Of a stretch of DNA of 33,795 nt, positions 23,665-31,975 are shown one piece after another. Both the position numbers and the translations under genes were made by a program. Origin of the DNA: Spartobacteria bacterium UBA5019 (GTDB lineage Bacteria; Verrucomicrobiota; Verrucomicrobiia; Chthoniobacterales; Terrimicrobiaceae); assembly GCA_002396485.1 (NCBI GenBank), contig DGXZ01000083.1, positions 1-33,795 on the forward strand, written 5' to 3'. Position 1 is the first letter of the stretch. Every line of letters begins with the position of its first letter. A model generated the notes under the pieces. That model was not told where the DNA came from. It did no database searches and saw only the letters and a program-made list of their open reading frames with translations.

Positions 23665-24828
23665 TCAGGAATCGCCGGGAGTTGCAGGGTTTGCGAGTGG
23701 AGGGCCGGTTTGGACGAGGCTGTTCTCGAGGTCCTCCAGCACGATGCGGATGGGGAGTTGAATGATGTTTCGGCAGTAGGCCGTCTCGGACGATTCGAAC
23801 GTGCCGTTCTCGAAAAACTTGTTCGCCGGTGCTCCTCCTCCACAGAGAGCGAAGAAGCCGCACTCGCGACGGCAGCGTTCGACTCCCGCGCGGGTGTCCT
23901 CGAGCACTTTGAGAAACGCCGGATTCGAAAGCGACGCCTCGAGTCCGCCGTTCAAAAAAGAACCAAAGGTGAAAATGCCGTATTTTTCCGTGGCAAGGCC
24001 GAGCATCTCCGGCGAGAAGGTGGAGAAATTCCCCTGCCAATCGATGTTGAGAATTCCGAAGGGCCGGACCTGCTCATTCTCGAAAACGAAGTCCTCCCGG
24101 GTGGCTGCCCGTTTCCCGAGAATGCGCTGCAACGCGAAGTCGAATTCCCTGACTCGCACGGCCCCCTGAAGCGCTTTTTGCCTTTCAAAAATCCGCTGGA
24201 AGAACGCCTCGATGCGGTCATAGCCCGCCCCTTCGAGAGAGCTTTTTTCATGAATTCCTTCCTGCTCCTCCACATTGAAGCCGAAACGTGTAATGCCATT
24301 TTCGATGAAGAAGTCAAAAATCTCGTCCGGGTGGTCGAGAGAGTCGCCTGTGACAACAGCGATGACATGAAAATCAATGCCCCGGCTCTTGAGAAGCGAA
24401 ATGCCGCGCATGGCCCGTCCGTGCGTTCCGGCCCCGCTGCGCGTTTTGCGGTGCGCATCGTGAATGCGGGAGGGGCCATCGATGCTCACCCCCATGCAAA
24501 CTCCAGTCTTCTGAATAAAATCGCACCATTCTTCGTTGAGCAGAGTCGCGTTAGTTTGGAAGGAGTGCGTGATTCTAAGACCGGCGGGGGCATGACTCGA
24601 GATGATTTCAAAGGCCTTGCCATACCACTCCCTTGGAACCGCCAAGGGCTCCCCAGCGTGCCAGACGAAAGTGATCGCCTCGCGAACGAGGTCCGTGGCG
24701 AACAAACCCTTCACCACCTTGTGAAGGGTTTCCTCGCCCATGCGATCCGTCTTGGCCCGGTCAGGAAGGTAACAATAATCGCAATTGATATTGCAAAATG
24801 GTGAGGGCTGGATGACGGCGAGCGTCAT
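23665..24828 (-). CDS. GrrM/OscB-type radical SAM/SPASM peptide maturase (cyclophane-forming)
   Basis: This 387-residue radical SAM enzyme is predicted to crosslink Trp side chains in the neighbouring precursor. The CxxxCxxC cluster motif is at Cys12, Cys16 and Cys19 (CNINCDYCYLPDR). Then come FVWHAGEPLAVP, HSFQTNATLLNEEWCDF and GVSIDGPSRIHDAHR, typical of SPASM/twitch maturases. The C-terminal auxiliary-cluster region has Cys near 319, 323, 329 and 352 (CRRECGFFALCGGGAPANK and TAYCRN), the form seen in GrrM proteins. GGAGG lies five bases before ATG 24828. It is the last gene of a three-gene unit, 47 bp after the precursor. Family knowledge: GrrM and relatives install three-residue cyclophanes; the activity here is inferred. 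Confidence 0.88.
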   Translation of the reverse strand: MTLAVIQPSPFCNINCDYCYLPDRAKTDRMGEETLHKVVKGLFATDLVREAITFVWHAGEPLAVPREWYGKAFEIISSHAPAGLRITHSFQTNATLLNEEWCDFIQKTGVCMGVSIDGPSRIHDAHRKTRSGAGTHGRAMRGISLLKSRGIDFHVIAVVTGDSLDHPDEIFDFFIENGITRFGFNVEEQEGIHEKSSLEGAGYDRIEAFFQRIFERQKALQGAVRVREFDFALQRILGKRAATREDFVFENEQVRPFGILNIDWQGNFSTFSPEMLGLATEKYGIFTFGSFLNGGLEASLSNPAFLKVLEDTRAGVERCRRECGFFALCGGGAPANKFFENGTFESSETAYCRNIIQLPIRIVLEDLENSLVQTGPPLANPATPGDS

Positions 24829-24875
24829 CCATTCCTCCGCTGGTGCAGGCGAATCAGGATTTGTGAGGGAACCGT

Positions 24876-25175
24876 TCAGAAATTATGCCAGTTGCCCCAA
24901 CCGCCACCATTGCGCCAGCCGTTGTGCCAGTTATGCCAACCGCCGTTGCCCCAAGCATTTCTCCACCACATGATGTCAGCGTCGGAGGCGTTGGCGCCGC
25001 CCGGCAGAACGGATGCTTGGGAGTTGCCAACGGCTTCGCGCACCTTGTTGACGCGGTCGGCGATCGAGGTTTGATCGGGAAGCGAGGTGGCTGCTTGGAT
25101 TTGAGGAATGACCGAGGCGGCCATGGCGCCTCCGATGACGAGTGATTTGAGGTGGTTGGTAAACGAGGGTTTCAT
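24876..25175 (-). CDS. GrrA-like RiPP precursor peptide with seven Trp-x-Asn motifs
   Basis: This 99-residue peptide has three parts. Residues 1-28 form a Sec-type signal peptide (hydrophobic LVIGGAMAASV, then IQA before ATS). Residues 29-69 form a spacer or leader with the segment SIADRVNKVREAV, similar to GrrA leaders. Residues 70-99 form a Gly/Trp/Asn/His core in which WxN occurs at 71-73, 75-77, 80-82, 83-85, 87-89, 93-95 and 96-98. Family knowledge: radical SAM triceptide maturases join an aromatic residue to the residue two positions on, often Asn, so up to seven cyclophanes are possible. AAGGA lies five bases before the ATG, which overlaps the stop of the upstream gene. The maturase gene follows directly. 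Confidence 0.85.
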   Translation of the reverse strand: MKPSFTNHLKSLVIGGAMAASVIPQIQAATSLPDQTSIADRVNKVREAVGNSQASVLPGGANASDADIMWWRNAWGNGGWHNWHNGWRNGGGWGNWHNF

Positions 25176-25756
25176 GGTTTTCCTTGGATGAGTTGTTGAG
25201 CTGCGGACTGGGAGGCTTGGGATTGTTCGGTAAGAACGGCGTTGTGGAGTTTGTGATCGAAAATGAAGGCGCTGGACTCCCCAGTAGAAGTATTCAGATC
25301 AAACAGTGCGCCGCGGCTTTTGGCCATCCAAATAGTGGAGGGTCCGCTGTCCTCGGAATCAGTGCCTGTGCCAAAGGCGTTGATCAAAATTCCCTTCAAG
25401 GCGAGGGAATCCTGTCCATCGGCAGTGTGGAAGGCGACACCGTAGAATTTGCCATTGAAAACATAGTAGAGGACATCATCCAAGAGGGCGGAGCCCATGA
25501 GGGTTTTCTCCGTGGTCTTGCGGTAGATTTTCAAGGTACCGCGGTCTTGCTCGAGTTTGAATTCGGCCACTGGAAAATCGGCACCGAAGGCAACTCCACC
25601 AAAGCCGGGCATTTTATCGAGATTCAATTGCTTGGCATTGTTATCAGCCTCTTCCTTGGAGGATTCAGCAGGCCGGGATGACGGGGGAGATTGCGAATAA
25701 ACTGAGGGAATCGACAGCATGAGGGCCGCCGCGTTGATTAGAAGAATGCTTTTCAT
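25172..25756 (-). CDS. Secreted protein of unknown function, first gene of the RiPP operon
   Basis: This 194-residue protein has a signal peptide (MKSILLINAAALMLSIPSVYSQ), a Ser/Pro-rich linker, then a globular part with NLDKMPGFGGVAFGADFPVAEF, LKIYRKTTEKTLMG, LLDDVLYYVFNGKFYGVAFHT and a Gln/Ala-rich tail. The layout (GFGG-x-FG, KIYR, then YxFxxxxFYGV) resembles a loose class of small periplasmic proteins of unknown role. It is not the periplasmic substrate-binding protein usually described beside grr genes. ATG 25756 was chosen because it opens the signal peptide; GGAAGGGAG lies upstream. Its stop overlaps the precursor ATG, so the two are translated together. It may bind, fold or deliver the peptide in the periplasm, which is a guess. 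Confidence 0.75.
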   Translation of the reverse strand: MKSILLINAAALMLSIPSVYSQSPPSSRPAESSKEEADNNAKQLNLDKMPGFGGVAFGADFPVAEFKLEQDRGTLKIYRKTTEKTLMGSALLDDVLYYVFNGKFYGVAFHTADGQDSLALKGILINAFGTGTDSEDSGPSTIWMAKSRGALFDLNTSTGESSAFIFDHKLHNAVLTEQSQASQSAAQQLIQGKP

Positions 25757-26060
25757 AGAGGACTCCCTTCCTACAAAAGGCGGAGACAAGGTCAAGTATT
25801 TTTTTGAAAATTTTTCGCGGACTGTTCCAGTCCACCAGCGGACAGTTAGAAAGCAGGGTTTGATGCGTAGTCGGTGGTTCGCAGGAGACTGCGCAGATAT
25901 TGCTGAAACAGAGAGGCCGAATCCGCTTTTAAGCTTTTTCCGTCGCGAGGTGGTGATACGAAAAAGAGGTGTTTAAAATGATCGTCTGGATGCCTGTCTC
26001 TGGATTGAGGATTTGCCGCGATGGCAAACCTGCGGCGCCGAAATTCTTTTAGGAGGATTT
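25757..26060. promoter_or_regulatory. Divergent spacer between the RiPP operon and the MFS gene
   Basis: This 304-bp spacer must hold promoters for both directions. On the minus strand, TTGACC lies at 25789-25794, about 35 bases ahead of the operon ATG, but no good -10 follows. At 25817-25826 and 25838-25847 the 10-mers GCGGACTGTT and GCGGACAGTT differ at one position and are 21 bp apart, two helical turns. GGACTG/CAGTCC at 25819-25833 is a perfect 6-bp palindrome around three bases. These could be operator elements. A 24-codon ORF fills the MFS-proximal end. The rest shows nothing I can assign. Confidence 0.35.
25978..26052 (+). CDS. 24-codon upstream ORF (possible leader peptide) before the MFS gene
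   Basis: ATG 25978 is preceded by GAGG at 25966-25969, eight bases away, and opens 24 codons beginning MIVWMPVSGLR. The TAG stop at 26050-26052 overlaps the AGGAGG (26051-26056) that serves the MFS start at 26061. A ribosome finishing the short ORF would therefore sit on the next ribosome-binding site, the geometry of a translationally coupled leader. The peptide has no recognisable family. Chance cannot be excluded for so short a frame. Confidence 0.4.
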   Translation: MIVWMPVSGLRICRDGKPAAPKFF

Positions 26061-27320
26061 ATGGGTCGTTTCCGCTCGCGCTTTTTGCCTCTCCTCGCAG
26101 GGGTCTCGGGGAATCTCATGGAGTGGTATGACTTCGGACTCTACGGAGTGCTGGCGGCCACGCTCGGGAAGTTGTTTTTTTCTGACAGCGGAGGCTTTAT
26201 GGGTCTTCTTTCCGCATACGGTGTTTTCGCTGCCGGCTACCTCGCGCGAGTAGCAGGCGGCACGATCCTGGGGCACATAGGCGACCGGTTTGGACGGCGG
26301 CGGGCGTTGTTGCTCTCGGCGTTAGTGATGGCGCTTGCGACATTTTTGGTGGGATGCCTACCAACCATCCAAACGATCGGGATAGCTGCGCCGGTGCTCT
26401 TCACAATTTTTAGGCTCCTGCAAGGCTTGTCGGTCGGAGGGGAGTTCACCACATCGCTTTCCTACTTGATCGAACACGCCCCCTCGAACCGGCGCGCCTT
26501 CCACGGGAGCTTTGCCGCGATGAGTGCGACAGCCGGATTGCTATTGGGATCGGCAACCGGCAACATTCTTTTTTCGGTTTTCACCTCCGAGGAAATCCTC
26601 GAGTGGGCTTGGCGGATTCCCTTTCTGCTCTCGCTTCCCCTGGGAATTGTGATTGGGGTCCTGCGAAGGGTGCTGCCTGCGGACGCGCCTCTGGAGCCAG
26701 CCTGCAAGGCCCCCTCGCCCGTGGTGCGTGTGCTCAAGGAGCATCCCTGTCTTCTCATTCGAGGCGCACTGCTGGGCTGGGGGGCCGCTGCATCGTTCTA
26801 TCTGGTAGCGGTCTTCCTCTCCTCGTATCTCGCGACCGAACGCTATCTGGACCAAAAAAGCGCATTGGCGACACAGACGCTTGCGGTTGCATTGATCATG
26901 ATTGCGATGCCGGTGTCGGGCCTTCTGGCTGATTTGTTCGGCCGCAAAAAAATGGTATTGGTCTCCTCAACCGCATGTCTGGGATTTGCATTCCCCTTTT
27001 TTGTAATGCTCGAGAAGGGCGGATGGGAGGGCGATTTTCTTGCGACAGGATTTTTTGCGATCTTGGTGGCGGTTGGATTCACTCCCTACCAGATTTGGAT
27101 TGCGGAGCAGTTTCCGTTTGAGTTGCGCGGCAGTGGATTGGGCATCTCCTACAATATCGCCGCCGGATTCTTTGGAGGGACCACTCCGCTCGTCGCCACC
27201 GCATTGATTCAGTTTTCTGGCTATCCCGTGGCCCCGGCGGCGCTGGTGGTTGTATCCTCCCTTGCCACCATCTGCACCGCCTGGACATTGAAAGACACAG
27301 CCCACAAGTCGCTCGGATAA
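26061..27320 (+). CDS. Major facilitator transporter, metabolite:H+ symporter (MHS) type
   Basis: This 419-residue inner-membrane protein has about 12 hydrophobic segments. SGNLMEWYDFGLYG in helix 1 is the MHS hallmark (ProP, ShiA, KgtP relatives). GHIGDRFGRRRALLLSALVMALAT is the MFS loop 2-3 signature. RLLQGLSVGGEFTTSLSYLIEHAP in helix 4 also fits MHS members, as does LADLFGRKKMVLV, its second-half echo. These usually import osmolytes, organic acids or shikimate with protons. ATG 26061 has AGGAGG four bases ahead; the in-frame upstream ATGs are not supported. It is divergent from the RiPP operon, so a functional link is possible but unproven, since MHS proteins are mostly importers. It is convergent with the autotransporter gene, 41 bp away. 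Confidence 0.9.
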   Translation: MGRFRSRFLPLLAGVSGNLMEWYDFGLYGVLAATLGKLFFSDSGGFMGLLSAYGVFAAGYLARVAGGTILGHIGDRFGRRRALLLSALVMALATFLVGCLPTIQTIGIAAPVLFTIFRLLQGLSVGGEFTTSLSYLIEHAPSNRRAFHGSFAAMSATAGLLLGSATGNILFSVFTSEEILEWAWRIPFLLSLPLGIVIGVLRRVLPADAPLEPACKAPSPVVRVLKEHPCLLIRGALLGWGAAASFYLVAVFLSSYLATERYLDQKSALATQTLAVALIMIAMPVSGLLADLFGRKKMVLVSSTACLGFAFPFFVMLEKGGWEGDFLATGFFAILVAVGFTPYQIWIAEQFPFELRGSGLGISYNIAAGFFGGTTPLVATALIQFSGYPVAPAALVVVSSLATICTAWTLKDTAHKSLG

Positions 27321-27361
27321 AAACGAACTATTCGGCGCATGAATTGCGATGCACTCAAAAA

Positions 27362-30300
27362 TCAAAAGGCAAAATTGAGCGAGGTGCTAATGATGTTGCT
27401 TGTGTAGTTCTCGCTGCCGAAGTTCACGTTGTAGAAGACCGATCCGCTCCAGCGTTCGCCGAGCTTTGCCGTCACTCCGACCCCGCCGAAGGCGCTATTG
27501 CGATACGGCGTGGCTGTCTCGTAGCCAAACGACGCGCCGCTGCCGCCATCCAATGCGGAGTTGATATTCCGCCCGTTGTTCAGGAACTCATGAATCCAAA
27601 AGCCCCTCACTTCGGGAATGAGCGTGAGTTTTTTACTCATAGCCCATGTGTAGGCTAAGCGGGCGCCAAGGTTGGTGCGCAGGCTGTTGGCGTTTTGCTG
27701 CCCGAGCGCCAGATCGAGGCTCTGGGCCCCAGTTTCCGTGAAGCCGCCGACTCCGGCGTAGGTGTATTGTGCCGAGGCTATCGGACCGAGCGTGAATTTG
27801 CCGATTTCGAAGTCCTTGCCGAGGTTCAGCGCGGCGCTGAATTGACCGCTGTTCGGCGTAGCCCGCGCCGTGCGGTCGATTCCGCCAAAGGCGATCGCGC
27901 GCCGTGTTTGATACCCCGTGTAGCCTCCGCTCACGACCGCATCGGCGTAGTATCCGTTCTCGTTGGCGTAGCTGCCGTAGAGACCAAAGAGCGCGCTATT
28001 TCCCTGCGTGCTGCTGCCGCCCGTGTATTTCGCATAGCTGTATTCGTAGCCGGCGAAGAGCCCGCTGGAGAAATTCGCCCCGCAGCGATAATCCGCTCCG
28101 AAGAGGAATCCGCCCGCGTTGTTTTGATAATTCGGAACCCCGGCCAACCCGCGCGCATTGGAAAATTCCCCGTCCGCCAATACCCAGGAGTTCCAATTTG
28201 TGGCAGCGCCGTTTTCTACAATGGGCGACGCCGTCTTCGCATCCGCCGCGCTCTTGCCATCCTTGTCGTATTTGATCGGTTGGCTCAGGCCCATCGCTTG
28301 AAACCCTCCGACTCCCAATCGCAGCGAGCTCATGCGCTGGTTCAGGAGTTGCGTTTGATTATAGGTCTGCTCGATCGCGATATTGGCCAAGCTCTCGTAA
28401 AATCCCGGCATGATCTGCTGGAACACGGCCGGGTATTGCTCGGCCGTTTGCAAATCGAGCATCGTGCTCACAAAAAGTTGGTCGCGGCTGGTGGCGGGAA
28501 TAAAACGATCCAAAGCCTTCGCCACCTCGCGCTGATTTGGAGTTACCGCCATGCGCGTGTAGGTATCCGGCGCGATGAGGATCGTTCCCACCGTGCCGCT
28601 ATTCAGGAAGCGTCCACGGAAGGTTTCCGGTGCTGTGATGGTCGCAAAGTTTCCGGTGATACTTCCTGCTTGGAGGATGTTGTACTGCTGCCCATAAGCG
28701 AGGGTGTTTCCACCGTAGGGGATGACATCGAGCGTGCCGCCGAGGGTCGTGGTGCCGCCTATGATGATGCGGTCGAAGTTCGTCAGGCTGGCGATCTCGA
28801 TATGGGTCGCACTGGCGCTGCTCAAAACCAAGTTGCCAGCGATAGTGAGGGTTCCTGGCGAATTTCCGGGCGAGAGATTTCCCTGCACATTCACACTCGA
28901 GGAGATCGTACCGTTTCCGCCCAATGTGGCTCCTGGGTTTACGGCCACGTTGTTAGCAATGAGGTTTCCATTCACCGAGAGAAGGCCTTGATCAACGCTT
29001 GCCGTGCCACTGACGCTCATGTTGCTCTGGACATCGAGTTCACCCGCGCCGGATTTGTTGAAGCTGCCCGGGGTGATGAGGTTGCCGCCGCTGACTACCG
29101 AGGATCCACTCTGCACGGCCATGGTTCCGGAAGAAACGACGAGTTGACCATTCGACTGGATTGCGAGGTTGCCGTTATTTGTGAAATTGAGGGCATTGAC
29201 CGTATTGGTGGCGCCAGCGGTTGTGGTAGAGCCGGTCACATCGAATACCGCCCATGTCGGAACTGTGGCGGAGCTGATGGTGTTTCCCGAAGCAGAACCG
29301 CCCGATAGCGTGTAAATAAGACTGTTGCCGACGATGTGAAATGCTCCGTTGAGAGTGATGTTCGAGTTGGTGGTGGCGGAGAATCTCAAGGCGTTGAAAT
29401 CGGTGGCTGCGAATGTGACCAGCGTGTTGTTTCCGAGTTGAAGGAGTTCCGGTTGTCCGAAGCTGAAGATGCGTGTTCCGGTGAAGTCGCCGTTTGTGAA
29501 GTTACCCGTGACGCTGATACTATGAGCGCCGGCCAGCGAAATGGTGGAGTTTGTGGAAGCCCAGTTGAGCTGTGTGATTCCCCCCAGCGTGTGCCCGGGC
29601 GAGCCTGAAGTGCCGACAGCAAGTGATCCGCCGCAGAGTGTGAGTGAACCATTGCCCAAGGCCATGGGCGAGAGGGCCTGGAGTGTTCCCGAAGCGAGGG
29701 TGGTTCCGCCAGTGTAGGTGTTGTTGGCGGAGAGAATGAGGTTACTGTTGCTCGCGAGGGTGATGCCGCCGTTTCCACTGATCTGGCCCGAGATGGTCAC
29801 CGGAGCATTTCCGCCGATGGCCAGAATGGTGGAATTCGAACCCGTTGCGACCATCTCAACCGCTCCTCCGATTGATAAACTTCCATTCGCACCGACGAAT
29901 GCGAGGGAACTGGAGAAAGCCAGATTGGAGTTAATAGTTTGGGTGTTAGGGGAGATGTTCACGATGTCTCCCGAGAGGGTGATCTTATTATTGGAAATGG
30001 TGTAGGAAGGCGCGCAATCGTCGAATACGATGCCGCCAAGATGCAGGTTGGTCACCGTATCAATGCCCGTCTGGTTTGAAGTGCAGAAGTAAGCGACCAT
30101 TCCGTTGGTCGGAACTTCGTTTTCAGCCCAGTTGGCCGGCGAGTTCCAAGCACCCGTTCCATTTTCTCCGGTCCATGTGAAATCCGGTAACGAATAGGCG
30201 GTGATGCCTTTCAGGAAAAGGATGCCACCGGTGATATCAGGAGTATTGTTATAGTAGGCCTCATAGGAAACATCGGCTAAATCCTTCCACTCGGAATTGC

Positions 30301-31855
30301 TGTTGAGGTAGTAGGAAAGCCCATGGTTCACTGTGGTGTAGCCATTGAGGCCCGACCCGCCGACTGTGATCGGGACGGCATTTGCAACGGGCGAGAGAGT
30401 TTCCCCATCAAGGTAAGTGAGTCGCACGACGATGCTGTCGGATGCTGTAAGGCTGAGGAAATTTGGCAAGTCGACTTGGGAATAGCCGATGTCGCTGAGA
30501 GTGAAGTTGGCGCTTGTAAGAAGGTTCGATGGGCCGTTGCTCCATGAATCGTAGATGTCCACCTGCACGACCACATCCGCGACCTGGGTAAAGATACCGA
30601 GTGCGAGGAGTTCAGTATTTTCAGTCGGCGTGAGGATGCTGGCAACCGTGTTTTCATTGCGTGTTGCCATTCCTGTGGGGGCCCCGATACCGACGGGGTT
30701 CACATTCGCGACACCATCGTAGTTTCCCGAGTAGTCCATCGGACCGAGTTCGTTTTGGATGACTGTCGTTGAATAGCCCGCATTCGGAGCGAGAGTGAAA
30801 GTGGAAACGCCCGAGCGGCCGATCACGGCATCGTTGTAGGAGGCCCAGAAGGTGCCATCGCTGTTGTTCCATCCGTTTGGTCCGGTGCTGCCCCAACTGT
30901 TTTGAACAAGCCAAGCGCCCGTTGATGTAGCGTTGGTCGATGGATTGGTCATCGTGTAGGCATCGTCCCAGCCAATAATCGTGACTGAATGGTCAGAGTA
31001 GGCGGTGGCGTTTCGGCCATTGAAATATTGGATGGTGTTGGTCGGCGAGCCTTTGATGGGGTAGAAATCGCCGTAGGCATTCATGAAAGTCGTGACGGCC
31101 CCATTTTGAATCATGGCATTCTTGATTGCAGCAACTTGGGGATCAGCCGCACCAAGGTTGAAATTGTATGTTGCGTAAGTGTCACCATCGATCGTCACAT
31201 TTCCCGTGGATGCCGGAAGATCGACATTGTTCGAGAATCCTTGGTCGTAGAATGCCATGGAAGTGACACGGTAGGAAATCGACTGGCCGGAGGTCGGGAC
31301 GAGAGGACCAAGGTAGGGCGGGTAGCCGTTTGAATTCGTAACAGTGAGCGGAAATGGGTTCAGCGGGTATTGCGCATCCAGCACCGGGCCGCCGCCCATG
31401 GTTTGGCGGAATTTGTAGCCCAATCCCGGGAGCACATCCTGTGAAGCGTTGGGAATTTGCCATTGCCCTGTGCCGCGAGTCAGATAGCCAAGAGCTTGAT
31501 ACATTTCACCACCCCAGTTGGAGGTGTTACCATTGAATGCCGCTCTGGCCTCAAGTTGATCAGGAGCGCCATTATTTGTCGAAAGGTGCCACGAGGAGAC
31601 AATGATCGGTGGAGGTGTTGATGAAGATGGCAGGATGCCGGACTTGAGCAGGTTGCTGTCCATTGCCGTGGCGGAGGCGAAGGTCCAGCAATCCTCGGCC
31701 GTGCCTTGGTTTTGGATGGCTGAAACCCAGGCTTGAATACCGCCGTCGACGGCGACGGAACGCAGATCATAACCGCTCGGCAGGGGCTGTGCCGCAAGGG
31801 AGAATGTGAAGAAAAAAGCGAAAACTATCGGCAGCAGGGTGGCGCGTGAATTCAT
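27362..31855 (-). CDS. Autotransporter with N-terminal papain-like (C1A) cysteine protease domain
   Basis: This 1497-residue type V secreted protein has a signal peptide (1-22, ending LAA). It is followed, with no propeptide, by a C1A peptidase domain: Gln50 and Cys56 in NQGTAEDCWTFASA, His289 in DHSVTIIGWDD, and Asn319 in LVQNSWGS. A lectin-like domain follows (about 345-500), then WTGENGTGAWNSPANWAENEVP and a long Gly/Ser/Asn/Thr-rich beta-helical passenger with autotransporter-type repeats (ILSANNTYTGGTTLASGTLQ). The last 280 or so residues form the outer-membrane beta-barrel, ending in LNFAF with terminal Phe. ATG 31855 opens the signal peptide; a TTG lies three codons earlier. Predicted role: protease displayed at or released from the cell surface. 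Family facts and domain order are seen; substrate and processing are unknown. Confidence 0.9.
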   Translation of the reverse strand: MNSRATLLPIVFAFFFTFSLAAQPLPSGYDLRSVAVDGGIQAWVSAIQNQGTAEDCWTFASATAMDSNLLKSGILPSSSTPPPIIVSSWHLSTNNGAPDQLEARAAFNGNTSNWGGEMYQALGYLTRGTGQWQIPNASQDVLPGLGYKFRQTMGGGPVLDAQYPLNPFPLTVTNSNGYPPYLGPLVPTSGQSISYRVTSMAFYDQGFSNNVDLPASTGNVTIDGDTYATYNFNLGAADPQVAAIKNAMIQNGAVTTFMNAYGDFYPIKGSPTNTIQYFNGRNATAYSDHSVTIIGWDDAYTMTNPSTNATSTGAWLVQNSWGSTGPNGWNNSDGTFWASYNDAVIGRSGVSTFTLAPNAGYSTTVIQNELGPMDYSGNYDGVANVNPVGIGAPTGMATRNENTVASILTPTENTELLALGIFTQVADVVVQVDIYDSWSNGPSNLLTSANFTLSDIGYSQVDLPNFLSLTASDSIVVRLTYLDGETLSPVANAVPITVGGSGLNGYTTVNHGLSYYLNSNSEWKDLADVSYEAYYNNTPDITGGILFLKGITAYSLPDFTWTGENGTGAWNSPANWAENEVPTNGMVAYFCTSNQTGIDTVTNLHLGGIVFDDCAPSYTISNNKITLSGDIVNISPNTQTINSNLAFSSSLAFVGANGSLSIGGAVEMVATGSNSTILAIGGNAPVTISGQISGNGGITLASNSNLILSANNTYTGGTTLASGTLQALSPMALGNGSLTLCGGSLAVGTSGSPGHTLGGITQLNWASTNSTISLAGAHSISVTGNFTNGDFTGTRIFSFGQPELLQLGNNTLVTFAATDFNALRFSATTNSNITLNGAFHIVGNSLIYTLSGGSASGNTISSATVPTWAVFDVTGSTTTAGATNTVNALNFTNNGNLAIQSNGQLVVSSGTMAVQSGSSVVSGGNLITPGSFNKSGAGELDVQSNMSVSGTASVDQGLLSVNGNLIANNVAVNPGATLGGNGTISSSVNVQGNLSPGNSPGTLTIAGNLVLSSASATHIEIASLTNFDRIIIGGTTTLGGTLDVIPYGGNTLAYGQQYNILQAGSITGNFATITAPETFRGRFLNSGTVGTILIAPDTYTRMAVTPNQREVAKALDRFIPATSRDQLFVSTMLDLQTAEQYPAVFQQIMPGFYESLANIAIEQTYNQTQLLNQRMSSLRLGVGGFQAMGLSQPIKYDKDGKSAADAKTASPIVENGAATNWNSWVLADGEFSNARGLAGVPNYQNNAGGFLFGADYRCGANFSSGLFAGYEYSYAKYTGGSSTQGNSALFGLYGSYANENGYYADAVVSGGYTGYQTRRAIAFGGIDRTARATPNSGQFSAALNLGKDFEIGKFTLGPIASAQYTYAGVGGFTETGAQSLDLALGQQNANSLRTNLGARLAYTWAMSKKLTLIPEVRGFWIHEFLNNGRNINSALDGGSGASFGYETATPYRNSAFGGVGVTAKLGERWSGSVFYNVNFGSENYTSNIISTSLNFAF

Positions 31856-31975
31856 GAAATCCAAACACCAAAAAAATAACCAAAACGCAAGCTTTTTATT
31901 GAAAGCAATCCGTCATTCCGCGCACATCGACCCTGAGGGCTGGATGGCCAACTTGGACTAGGCTATCTTTCAGGG

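Noticed and set aside
25757..25800. MerR/CueR-type operator around TTGACC upstream of the RiPP operon
   Set aside because: TTGACCTTG looks similar, but the expected dyad with a 19-base spacer and a proper -10 could not be found.
27695..29308. 537-codon open frame on the plus strand opposite the autotransporter gene
   Set aside because: It mirrors the minus-strand repeat-rich passenger and barrel, has no recognisable motifs and is rich in Arg, Gly and Ala as expected from antisense of GC-rich coding DNA.
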